Virus record (IMG/VR): IMGVR_UViG_3300030102_006157 | Location: 70,561-95,947 of that record | Source: a virus | Direction: 5' to 3' (one strand) | Length of the DNA: 25,387 nt | In this document: piece by piece, positions 1 to 6,755 of the stretch | Layout: the number at the start of each line of letters is the position of its first letter | Numbering within the stretch: position 1 is the first letter of the stretch | The notes under the pieces: model-generated | What the model was told of the DNA's origin: nothing | Database searches by the model: none | The model's input: only the letters and a program-made list of their open reading frames with translations | Program-made: the position numbers and the translations under genes

Positions 1-409
1 TCGGTATACAATCTATATATTTAATTTCTTTAGTCTTATTATTGTGACTAGATAAAATTGAAATAGTAATATCTGCATACGTTGGAACTACCTTTAATTT
101 ATGACTTCTTTTAATCGCGGGTACTTCTTCTTGTTCTAATAACCTACGCATCCAAGAATACATCTCATCATACGATTTTAAATTTTCATCTAAAATCAAA
201 TTAGCAGATAATTCGTTGTACGTTAATTTTGCTCCGGTAAAAGGTATACCAGATAATTGTTTATATGGCATTTCAACTGGATTCATAATCATACCAGGAT
301 GCGTAACACTCTGTGCGAAGTATTCTAAGTTAGGATAGTTTTCTCTATCTATCGTTAACTTATACGAGGTAGGTTGTAAGTAATTTAAATTGTTTGTTAG
401 TGTAGCCAT
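1..409 (-). CDS. Tail-tube-fold-like structural protein, 3'-truncated by window edge
   Basis: This frame is open from an ATG at 409 to the left edge of the window, giving 136 residues without a stop. It begins MATLTNNLNYLQPTSYKLTI and continues with a GAKLTYNELSANLILDE stretch and a SYDEMYSWMRRL helix. That pattern (a strand-rich start, then 'G.kL....l...ldenl..y..m..Wm') resembles the tail tube protein gp19 at 6194-6742 and what I remember of T4 gp54, so a gp19/gp54-type fold is inferred. It lies directly after gp23, where cyanophages often carry gp3, but the sequence does not resemble the gp15/gp3 type I would expect. A strong terminator and its own late promoter separate it from gp23. No Shine-Dalgarno sequence is visible and the promoter is almost on top of the ATG. 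The coding call is confident; the exact role is not. Confidence 0.75.
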   Translation of the reverse strand, partial: MATLTNNLNYLQPTSYKLTIDRENYPNLEYFAQSVTHPGMIMNPVEMPYKQLSGIPFTGAKLTYNELSANLILDENLKSYDEMYSWMRRLLEQEEVPAIKRSHKLKVVPTYADITISILSSHNNKTKEIKYIDCIP

Positions 410-414
410 AATAC

Positions 415-422
415 TATTTATA
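415..422 (-). promoter_or_regulatory. T4-type late promoter box TATAAATA upstream of the gene after gp23
   Basis: The minus strand reads TATAAATA from 422 to 415. If the box spans -13 to -6 as in T4 late promoters, transcription starts at about 409, which is the A of the ATG of the next gene. It sits immediately after the terminator that follows gp23, so it restarts transcription. Confidence 0.75.
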
Positions 423-433
423 TAACTTTAAAC

Positions 434-460
434 AAAAAAAGAGGGGCATAAAGCCCCTCT
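434..460 (-). terminator. Intrinsic terminator after the capsid gene
   Basis: On the minus strand, AGAGGGGC (460-453) pairs with GCCCCTCT (447-440) around a five-base loop and is followed by a run of seven T (440-434). It lies 23 bases after the gp23 stop codon, so it should end the 4169-483 late transcript. Confidence 0.9.
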
Positions 461-482
461 AAAGTTATTAATTTAAGTTTTA

Positions 483-1868
483 TTAAGATACAGAATCAAG
501 TATGTTGTCTACTCTAAAAATTCTGTAGTACTGGTTAGTTCTTGCATTAGCAAGACCATTTGCTGGTGCTGAACCTACGAATGGGTTTGAGGCCATTCCA
601 TATCTGGTTTTAAAACCAATTTTTGGTTGGAATGTGTTCTCACCAACAGCACGTACCATTGTTAATGGAACGTATGGGCAATAGAACATACCAGCGTCGT
701 ATGGATTAGTTCCCTTATAACCTACGTTTACATAGTTAGCAACCGCATATGGATCGATGTAAACTCTCATTCTTCCGTTTAATGTACCAGCAAATGTATT
801 ACCAGTGTCATCAACGTTTAGATTAGTTGACATCGCAGGTGTATAGTCTAACATACCAGCAGCATTAAGAGCGGAGGCAACATCTGAAGAACAGATTATA
901 AAGTTACCTTTACCACGTCTTGTTTCTTTTGCAATTACGTTAGCTTCTCTTTCGAGTTGAAATACAAGACCTTTCCATCTTTCAACTGACCAACGACCAT
1001 CAGCATCGTTCTGAACGTCGAATAGACCGTTTACTTTGATTTCAGCTTGTCTACAACCGATTTTTGCTTGAAGATTTATAGTTCTAATAACTTCACGATT
1101 AATCTCAGCTAAGATTTCTGTTGACAATATATTTGCCAATTCTGTCTCAGCGTCTAAACCGTGAATAGCTTTTAAATCTTGAGCAAGTTCAAGGCTGTAT
1201 TCTGCTTTTAACGCTCTTGATCTGGCAGTCACTGTTGCCTTTTCAATTGTAAATCCCATTTCTGGAATCTGAGCATTTGGTGCAGAACCGTCGCCTAAAG
1301 CTTCAGCAGTACCTGTTGCATAACCTGTACCTCTTACTGGTTCTGTAGCAGAAGATGAGTCAGTAATTGATGGATCAGTATTTTCACCAGCAAAACCGGT
1401 GTCTGTTACTCCAACAAAACCTGATGGACCTTTTGCTCCGTTACCAGTTGTTGATGAGTCGCCTGAGAAGAACGTATTAGCTTCGTTAAATAAAGCTTCA
1501 GTATTATTAGCTTGACCAGCTGGATGAATACCTTGTGGATCTTTATAGACTGACTTCATCGCAAAGATAAGTCCAGTTGGACCAGTCATTGGTTGTACAC
1601 CGCAAACGTCGTATGCCATAAGGTTTGGCATTGCACGTCTTACCAGTGCGATTAGTACAGGGTTCCAGTTTGCTACACTACCAGTAGCGTTAGCTGGAGC
1701 AGCTTCTTGAAGCATACCCTCTTCTTTTAATGCTATTTCTTGGTTTTCAAGAACAGCAGCTGTAACAGCTTTTTTGTGATGATCTTGTATTGTGCCAGCA
1801 GATTCCTCATTGAGTACTGGGGCCCATTTTTCGATCAATCTATCGTAAGATACAGTATTTGTTTGCAT
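483..1868 (-). CDS. 23: Major capsid protein precursor (gp23)
   Basis: The 461-residue product is the T4 gp23 family major capsid protein (T4: 521 residues), which forms the hexamers of the head shell. The family signature is clear around residues 68-100: VRRAMPNLMAYDVCGVQPM followed by GPTGLIFAMKSVY, very close to the same region of T4 gp23. The N-terminal ~55 residues are Glu/Ala-rich and look like the T4 propeptide. L53-Q54-E55 followed by Ala matches the (L/I)-x-E cleavage rule of the gp21 protease, which would leave a mature chain of about 406 residues. The gene is preceded by an AAGGGAG Shine-Dalgarno and a second AAGG next to the ATG, 16 bases after the gp22 stop, and is followed by a strong terminator. 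It is expected to be highly expressed late. No gp24 vertex paralogue is seen nearby. Confidence 0.97.
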   Translation of the reverse strand: MQTNTVSYDRLIEKWAPVLNEESAGTIQDHHKKAVTAAVLENQEIALKEEGMLQEAAPANATGSVANWNPVLIALVRRAMPNLMAYDVCGVQPMTGPTGLIFAMKSVYKDPQGIHPAGQANNTEALFNEANTFFSGDSSTTGNGAKGPSGFVGVTDTGFAGENTDPSITDSSSATEPVRGTGYATGTAEALGDGSAPNAQIPEMGFTIEKATVTARSRALKAEYSLELAQDLKAIHGLDAETELANILSTEILAEINREVIRTINLQAKIGCRQAEIKVNGLFDVQNDADGRWSVERWKGLVFQLEREANVIAKETRRGKGNFIICSSDVASALNAAGMLDYTPAMSTNLNVDDTGNTFAGTLNGRMRVYIDPYAVANYVNVGYKGTNPYDAGMFYCPYVPLTMVRAVGENTFQPKIGFKTRYGMASNPFVGSAPANGLANARTNQYYRIFRVDNILDSVS

Positions 1869-1884
1869 CCTTAAGACTCCCTTA

Positions 1885-3024
1885 TTAAGTTTTGATTTGT
1901 GATTTAAGAGCAGTTAGATACTGTGACATTGATCCAGAAGTTTCAACAGTATTATCATCTGTATCTTCTTCTAATTCCATATCAAATTCACTAGTCATCT
2001 GTCTTTTCTTAAAGTATGATTCTTTAACAGTATTAACTTTGTCGGCGAATTGTTCTACGTCGTCAAAATCAATGTTATCTGTTAAAGATTTTAGTTTTTC
2101 AATTTGAGTTTCTGCTAGATCATTCGAAGCTTCACGGATAACCGCTTCCCTTTGATAACCTTCGAGTTCCTCTGCCATAGCGATGGTTTTTGCTGTTTGG
2201 TTATTAAGAGTTTCTTCTAACTCTTCAACTTCTGCAGCAAGATCGTCAACTAGGTCGACTTTAGACTCTGGTACTTCAATGTAAGATTCTGTGAATAAAT
2301 CTTTTAGATTATTCATGAACTTCTCAGCAATTTCTGTACGGAGACCGGTTTGAACTGCAACCTTATTTTCCTCCATCCAATTCTCAACTACGTAATTAAG
2401 ATATGAATCAACCTTATTTACGAGTTCTTCTTTGGTTGTAGAAACTTCAGCTTCCAATTCCTCGTTAAATTTCTCTTCGAGACGATCAATTTCTGCAGCT
2501 ACTTTTGAATTAATTGCAGCTTCAAAAATTGTTTGAGCTTTACCCTTAAATTCTTCGGATAAAGTTGCTTCTGAATTAACAAGAGCATTAAGATCACTTG
2601 ACCAATCAACATCGACATTAACATCATTTGACTTAACTTCAACAGCTTCGTCATCTTCAATGTCTTCAGCCATGAATTTAGAATACATAGTGGCTAAGTC
2701 TTCTTTTCTAGTCTTAGTCATCTTAGTATACATATCGTTCATCATAGCGGCTTTAGTCTTAGGTATATAGCTTTCAGTTGGTTGTGCACCACCTCCACCG
2801 GCCATTTTAGGTCCAGCATCTGGTGATTGAACTTTCTGCATTGGATCTTTTTTCTTTTGATCGCCTTTTCGAGCGGGTGCAGTTTTACCTGCGTTTTCAG
2901 CTGATTTAACTGAAGCAACAGACTTTTGTTCTGCATTTTTAGGATCATGCCCCATAGCTTCCTCTACACTTTCATCCTCTTCGTAGAGATCGCCAATGAC
3001 ATCATCTTGGATTTCTTCTGTCAT
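1885..3024 (-). CDS. 22: Prohead core scaffolding protein (gp22)
   Basis: This encodes a 379-residue acidic, Glu-rich, strongly coiled-coil protein between the protease and the capsid gene, which is the place and character of the T4 scaffold gp22 (T4: 269 residues). The scaffold fills the prohead and is later digested by gp21. I start it at 3024 (MTEEIQDD...) because AGGGAG lies at the right distance upstream and the gp21 stop is only 10 bases away; the frame is open further upstream to an ATG at 3186, but that stretch overlaps gp21. Residues ~30-75 are a Lys/Pro/Gly-rich low-complexity linker ending in a GGGG run; residues ~90-350 are almost continuous predicted helix. Many L-x-E sites fit degradation by gp21. 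It is longer than T4 gp22, mainly through the N-terminal linker. Confidence 0.92.
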   Translation of the reverse strand: MTEEIQDDVIGDLYEEDESVEEAMGHDPKNAEQKSVASVKSAENAGKTAPARKGDQKKKDPMQKVQSPDAGPKMAGGGGAQPTESYIPKTKAAMMNDMYTKMTKTRKEDLATMYSKFMAEDIEDDEAVEVKSNDVNVDVDWSSDLNALVNSEATLSEEFKGKAQTIFEAAINSKVAAEIDRLEEKFNEELEAEVSTTKEELVNKVDSYLNYVVENWMEENKVAVQTGLRTEIAEKFMNNLKDLFTESYIEVPESKVDLVDDLAAEVEELEETLNNQTAKTIAMAEELEGYQREAVIREASNDLAETQIEKLKSLTDNIDFDDVEQFADKVNTVKESYFKKRQMTSEFDMELEEDTDDNTVETSGSMSQYLTALKSQIKT

Positions 3025-3034
3025 ATTTGACTCC

Positions 3035-3694
3035 CTAATTTTTATTTTTGAGTAACGAGAGGAAATTTTTAAACTCACGAACTTGAGTCTCGTAGAGATT
3101 TGTGCGTGATGCCCTTTTAATTTCAGTCTCCATTTTTTCAATTGCTTTTCGCTCAATAATACCGTTATGCCAAACCCATTCAACACCTTCCATTATCCCA
3201 TTAACAAAAGCTCCAGGTGCAGATGGATCTTGTACTATGTCTATAGCATTAAGCATAAAATCGTCTTTTACATACATTGCGTTATTACGTCGCTCTAAAC
3301 TTCCCATACCACGAGTCGAAACGCCTAATTGAACACCGCCTTCGAGTAACCCTTTTACTATGTTCCCCATCGGAGTTTCCAATATTTGCGCTTTTCCCAT
3401 AACATCATTTCCCTTAAAATTAAGTTCATTGATCTTATGTGAAACCTTATCTAAATTTACAGTCGGCCCTTCTGGGTGATTCAATTCACCTACGGCACGA
3501 CCTTTAGAAACTTGTTCATCGGTATATTTACCAACTGCCTTTTCCATAACTGGCATTGGATAAATTCTACCATTTCTATTTTGCCCTTCAGCTTGAGCAA
3601 AAATACCTTCTATATTATAACACTTTTTACCGTTTTTACCTTCAGTGATAAAAACTTCTAAATTTGTATCGTTAAATTCTGAAATGAGTTTCAT
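3035..3694 (-). CDS. 21: Prohead maturation protease (gp21, serine peptidase)
   Basis: The 219-residue product is the T4 gp21-type serine protease that cleaves the capsid precursor, scaffold and core proteins after (L/I)-x-E during head maturation. GELNHPEG contains the likely catalytic His73 and GVSTRGMGSL the likely nucleophile Ser126. They are 53 residues apart, close to the spacing of His85 and Ser140 in T4. Asp152 in AIDIVQDPSAPGAF aligns by eye with a conserved Asp of the family and may complete the triad. L200-Y201-E202 near the C-terminus is a possible self-cleavage site. The start at 3694 has GAGGT just upstream, overlapping the stop of the preceding 84-residue gene, so the two are probably translationally coupled. 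Confidence 0.95.
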   Translation of the reverse strand: MKLISEFNDTNLEVFITEGKNGKKCYNIEGIFAQAEGQNRNGRIYPMPVMEKAVGKYTDEQVSKGRAVGELNHPEGPTVNLDKVSHKINELNFKGNDVMGKAQILETPMGNIVKGLLEGGVQLGVSTRGMGSLERRNNAMYVKDDFMLNAIDIVQDPSAPGAFVNGIMEGVEWVWHNGIIERKAIEKMETEIKRASRTNLYETQVREFKNFLSLLKNKN

Positions 3695-3696
3695 GA

Positions 3697-3951
3697 TTAC
3701 CTCGGATATGCTACAGGTGTAAATGATACGTTAGCACTACCAGCATATATTTGCTCGTCATGTTTTTTATTAAATATAATTGATTGACCTGTATTCATTA
3801 AAAAAGAATGTATAGTAGCACCATCTACCGTACATATCGTTACGGTCGTAGATGACGTACAACATGCATATACGTTTCTGGTAAACTCTAAATAAGTTCT
3901 ATTACCTGAACCGTTTGCCGTTGCTGCTTGGCCTGTTGGATTTATATGCAT
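3697..3951 (-). CDS. Small beta-rich protein between portal and protease, function unknown
   Basis: This encodes 84 residues, starting MHINPTGQAATANGSGNRTY and ending GSANVSFTPVAYPR. It has no membrane segment or signal peptide. The composition (Thr, Val, Ser, Gly, alternating hydrophobics) suggests a small beta sandwich, including a CC pair at residues ~30-31. I do not recognise a named family, though similar small proteins sit beside the head genes of marine T4-like phages as far as I recall. Its ATG overlaps the stop of the preceding 72-residue gene (TAATG), with AAGGA 8-12 bases upstream, and the protease gene follows after two bases, so it belongs to the head-assembly unit. A minor capsid, decoration or head-interior role is possible but is inferred only from position. 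Confidence 0.8.
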   Translation of the reverse strand: MHINPTGQAATANGSGNRTYLEFTRNVYACCTSSTTVTICTVDGATIHSFLMNTGQSIIFNKKHDEQIYAGSANVSFTPVAYPR

Positions 3952-4169
3952 TATTTCATTCCTTTATATTGTTTCATAAAAGTCATACCTGCTTTTTCAG
4001 CTTCTCTTTTACTTCTATAAGCATCAAGTCTATCACCATCTATGTAAACAACAAATTTACCCATTTCATTGTGTATTGTCATAGGAATTCTATTAATTCT
4101 TTTGGAGAATACTTTAGGTCCTATTGCCTTTCGTCCAGCAAGTTCTCTTAATTCAACAAAAGTTTTCAT
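3951..4169 (-). CDS. Small basic protein with capsid-targeting-like N-terminus, in gp68 position
   Basis: The product has 72 residues and is the first gene after the late promoter at 4187-4194, with AAGGA ahead of the ATG. It lies where T4 encodes prohead core protein gp68 (141 residues in T4), between gp67 and gp21. The first residues, MKTFVELRE, resemble the T4 capsid-targeting sequence MKTYQEFIAE found on T4 internal proteins. L7-R8-E9 fits the gp21 cleavage rule, so a mature 63-residue basic peptide is predicted. The rest contains GKFVVYIDGDRLDAYRSKRE, a compact beta-alpha pattern. I infer a prohead core or packaged internal protein; homology to T4 gp68 itself is not visible by eye. Confidence 0.82.
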   Translation of the reverse strand: MKTFVELRELAGRKAIGPKVFSKRINRIPMTIHNEMGKFVVYIDGDRLDAYRSKREAEKAGMTFMKQYKGMK

Positions 4170-4186
4170 AAAATTTCCTTTGTATA

Positions 4187-4194
4187 TATTTATA
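4187..4194 (-). promoter_or_regulatory. T4-type late promoter box TATAAATA for the head-maturation unit
   Basis: The minus strand reads TATAAATA from 4194 to 4187. The start codon of the 72-residue gene is 18 bases beyond the box, with an AAGGA ribosome-binding site between them. The unit runs through gp21, gp22 and gp23 to the terminator at 434-460. Confidence 0.85.
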
Positions 4195-4216
4195 AAATTA
4201 AAGTTTTCAACGGATT

Positions 4217-4621
4217 TTAATTAGATACTTCTTCATTTCCGTCTTCTTCACTCCATTCTCCATCGTCTTCTGGTAATTCGTCGTCTTCCATTTCGACTCC
4301 CACATCAGAACTGGACTCTTCTTCGGTCTCTTCGTCTTCATAGCTACCCTCTGCCTCAGCGCTAACGTCTCCACCATCTTCCTCGTTATCGAGATCGAGC
4401 TCGAGTTGGTCTTCGTCTCCCGCTGTATCGTCTTCTTCAGCAGGTTGGCCATTGTAGAGTTGATCTGCAAGTTTTATTTTCTCCTGATCTAAAACGTCAT
4501 TTAATTTTACAGATATTACATCGCTAAAAATTTTATTTGCTTTATTATAATCTTGATCTAGCGAATGTTGTACTAAATCTCTCAAAGGGTTGTCTTCAGT
4601 TTCTACTTCTTGTTCAGCCAT
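4217..4621 (-). CDS. 67: Prohead core protein (gp67-like)
   Basis: This encodes 134 residues with two clear parts. Residues ~10-60 form an amphipathic helical segment containing NPLRDLVQHSLDQDYNKAN and the motif LDQEKIKLADQLY. Residues ~60-134 are an almost uninterrupted Asp/Glu-rich tail. T4 gp67 (80 residues) has the same design, a short helical start with an 'EEKIAIARNF'-like motif and a polyacidic tail, and it directly follows the portal gene as here. Gp67 is an essential core component needed for correct head shape and is processed by gp21. The longer acidic tail is the main difference from T4. The start at 4621 is supported by AGGAGT overlapping the portal stop codon. The family match rests on remembered T4 sequence. 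Confidence 0.82.
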   Translation of the reverse strand: MAEQEVETEDNPLRDLVQHSLDQDYNKANKIFSDVISVKLNDVLDQEKIKLADQLYNGQPAEEDDTAGDEDQLELDLDNEEDGGDVSAEAEGSYEDEETEEESSSDVGVEMEDDELPEDDGEWSEEDGNEEVSN

Positions 4622-4629
4622 AATTACTC

Positions 4630-6141
4630 CTATTCTTCGTTTTCAGGTTGTTCTTGCTCTTCATCATCAGATTGTTTTTCTAAACTTTCTATATCATCAT
4701 CAGTTAGCTTAAGAACATTTTTCATAATCCATTCTTTTGAAAAATATGTTCCAATATATTGTGAAGCTTGATCTAATGTTTGTAATCTTTCTCTTAATAA
4801 TTCTGATTCTTTTAATTCTGTAAAATGATTGTCTTTAATATAATCAATAACGATATCGTTTTTCATACCGTCCCAATCTTCTTCAGTGATAATACCTTTT
4901 AACATCAATTGAGTTTTTAATAAACCCATAAACAAATGTGAAAATCTTGTACGTAATCTTTCGACAAACTTTTGAAATTTTAATTCATCACGAGTTATTT
5001 CTGAAGTTCGACCTAAACTAAACTGTGCTTCTTGTTCAAGTCTATTAATTGGCACATTTAATGCTTTATATAATTTCTTTTGAAAATATATAATATCTTC
5101 TATCTCACCAAGATTTTGTCCACCGGGTAATGTCGTAATTTCTGTACCTCTACCGCCTTCTCGACGTGGAATCCAAAAATCTTCGATCATTGACATATGT
5201 TTTCTATCATCTCGTATTTCACCAGTCTTAGCATCGTATACTATTTTATTACGATACCTTGACATAATATCTTTCATATACTGTTCGGCTTTACCTCGAG
5301 GTAAGTTACCAACATCTATGTAAAACATTCTTCTTTCTGGTGCTCTTGATAATCTGTATATAACAAGAGAATCTTCCATCATTCTCAATTGATTGAGAGG
5401 CTTCAATGCTTTATGTAAATAACCTAAAACTTTTTTTCTTGTTTCATCTAATAAACCAGATGTCACATAACTTACAGAATCAGTACTTAATTTAACGCCT
5501 GAAGTTTGTTGTCCCGGCTTTTCTTGATATATGTAAAATTCATCCACTTTTTCAATCAGATTAGCACCAGTTTGTGGATCTTTTTTTCTTTTAACTTGTT
5601 TTATCTTTCTTATTTTAGAAGAATCAATAGGCCTTATTTCTTGTATACCTGCTTTTAGCGCTGATTCGTTTACAACTAAATGGTGGTATATTCTTCCATC
5701 AACGTACCATCTTCTAAAAATATCATGACCGTCTTCACTAAAATTTAACATCGAATATATGTTGTCAAATTCTTCTTTAATTTGTTTTTTAATCCCATCG
5801 CTTACTTTTAAATTATCCATAGTAATATCTACGGATTGTTTTCCAATTTCATTCGATGAAACAACTGATTCGTTAACGATATCTTCAATAGCAGCATCAC
5901 ATTCTGGATGCATAGAAGTTCCTCGATATTTCATTATCAATTGGGCGTTATCTTTCGAATCATCTCCGTCCATATTAATATATTGTCCATAATGTGAACC
6001 ACCAGCCGTAACATAGCCAGCGCCATCATCATCTTTCGCTGGAACTATAGACGGTTTTTTGTCAGGATCATCTTTCGGCGCTCGTCTTAATTCAAACCCG
6101 AATAATCGTAATCCTCTTGTATCATTAATGTAATCAGCCAT
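4630..6141 (-). CDS. 20: Portal vertex protein (gp20)
   Basis: The 503-residue product is the T4 gp20-family portal protein (T4: 524 residues). It forms the dodecameric ring at the unique head vertex, starts head assembly and is the channel for DNA packaging and exit. The family hallmark RAPERRMFYIDVGNLP is at residues 266-281. It is followed by MSRYRNKIVYDAKTGEI, EDFWIPRREGGRGTEITTLP and the helix leading to ALNVPINRL near residues 360-368. The C-terminus (from ~470) is Asp/Glu/Gln-rich. The ATG at 6141 is preceded by AAGGGA. The gene follows gp19 across a 52-base gap that holds a GC-rich hairpin, and gp67 begins eight bases after its stop. Confidence 0.97.
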   Translation of the reverse strand: MADYINDTRGLRLFGFELRRAPKDDPDKKPSIVPAKDDDGAGYVTAGGSHYGQYINMDGDDSKDNAQLIMKYRGTSMHPECDAAIEDIVNESVVSSNEIGKQSVDITMDNLKVSDGIKKQIKEEFDNIYSMLNFSEDGHDIFRRWYVDGRIYHHLVVNESALKAGIQEIRPIDSSKIRKIKQVKRKKDPQTGANLIEKVDEFYIYQEKPGQQTSGVKLSTDSVSYVTSGLLDETRKKVLGYLHKALKPLNQLRMMEDSLVIYRLSRAPERRMFYIDVGNLPRGKAEQYMKDIMSRYRNKIVYDAKTGEIRDDRKHMSMIEDFWIPRREGGRGTEITTLPGGQNLGEIEDIIYFQKKLYKALNVPINRLEQEAQFSLGRTSEITRDELKFQKFVERLRTRFSHLFMGLLKTQLMLKGIITEEDWDGMKNDIVIDYIKDNHFTELKESELLRERLQTLDQASQYIGTYFSKEWIMKNVLKLTDDDIESLEKQSDDEEQEQPENEE

Positions 6142-6158
6142 TAATTATCCCTTATTAT

Positions 6159-6182
6159 GAGGGGTGCTTGAGTGCACCCCTC
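6159..6182 (-). other. GC-rich intercistronic hairpin between tail tube and portal genes
   Basis: GAGGGGTGC and GCACCCCTC form a perfect nine-base stem around a six-base loop, starting 11 bases after the gp19 stop and ending 17 bases before the gp20 start. On the transcribed strand the hairpin is followed by ATAATAAG rather than a T run, so it is not a standard intrinsic terminator. It could be a weak terminator, an RNA-processing or stability element that raises gp18/gp19 relative to portal, or a structure acting on gp20 translation. Confidence 0.6.
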
Positions 6183-6193
6183 TATCTTATATA

Positions 6194-6742
6194 TTATGCA
6201 GCATTAACGCCGTCTGTGGTATTAGATGTCCAGTACTGGTAATTCCATGTTACTGTAAATCTTTCAATATCTTCAGCAGCATACGATAAGTCAATTGCAC
6301 TTACGTCTGCTGGCCAACAATCTTTAAAAGTATAAGTTTTTTTGACTGTTTCGTTTCTATCAAATTGAGAAACCTGAAGATCAGCGAAATATAACTCGGG
6401 ATTTTGAGTACCACCGATATCCGCGTGATTTGCAATGGCGTTCATCCAAGTTTCGAAAGCATTTCTTAACTTGAAATTTACGTCATTAATTATAGTGACA
6501 GTCCATTCTGCGAATGATCTATCACCTGCTATTTTTAATTGTCTACCTCTAAAGGGTACAATTATCGTACCAACTGTTGACGCTGGTAACTGCGCAGCCT
6601 CACATAAGAATGATGAAAGATCTGCATCTACATCAACACCTAAACCACCCCTTGGATTGTTCATGGTAACTTGAAATAGATTTGATCTTGCACCTCCACC
6701 TGTAAGCCTGGCTTTAAATTGATCTACACTACCTAGTGCCAT
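6194..6742 (-). CDS. 19: Tail tube protein (gp19)
   Basis: The 182-residue product is the T4 gp19-type tail tube subunit (T4: 163 residues), whose hexameric rings stack into the inner tube that carries DNA to the cell. Recognisable features are an N-terminal FKARLTGGGARSNLFQVTM, the PFRGRQLKIAGDR strand pair near residues 63-75, and a FETWMNAIANH helix followed by a C-terminal FTVTWNYQYW strand. It lies directly after the sheath gene in the T4 order. It has the best ribosome-binding site in the window, AAGGAGGT at 6748-6755, overlapping the sheath stop codon, which fits the very high copy number of tube protein. The gene at 1-409 looks like a distant fold relative. Confidence 0.95.
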   Translation of the reverse strand: MALGSVDQFKARLTGGGARSNLFQVTMNNPRGGLGVDVDADLSSFLCEAAQLPASTVGTIIVPFRGRQLKIAGDRSFAEWTVTIINDVNFKLRNAFETWMNAIANHADIGGTQNPELYFADLQVSQFDRNETVKKTYTFKDCWPADVSAIDLSYAAEDIERFTVTWNYQYWTSNTTDGVNAA

Positions 6743-6747
6743 TTTTT

Positions 6748-6755
6748 ACCTCCTT
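6748..6755 (-). promoter_or_regulatory. Consensus Shine-Dalgarno AAGGAGGT of the tail tube gene
   Basis: The minus strand reads AAGGAGGT five bases before the ATG of gp19 and overlaps the last two bases of the gp18 TAA stop read as TTA on the plus strand. It is the longest match to the 16S anti-Shine-Dalgarno sequence among the starts here. Confidence 0.85.

Noticed and set aside
3025-3186. N-terminal extension of gp22 to the ATG at 3186
   Set aside because: The extension overlaps gp21 coding and looks like its shadow; a good ribosome-binding site supports the start at 3024.
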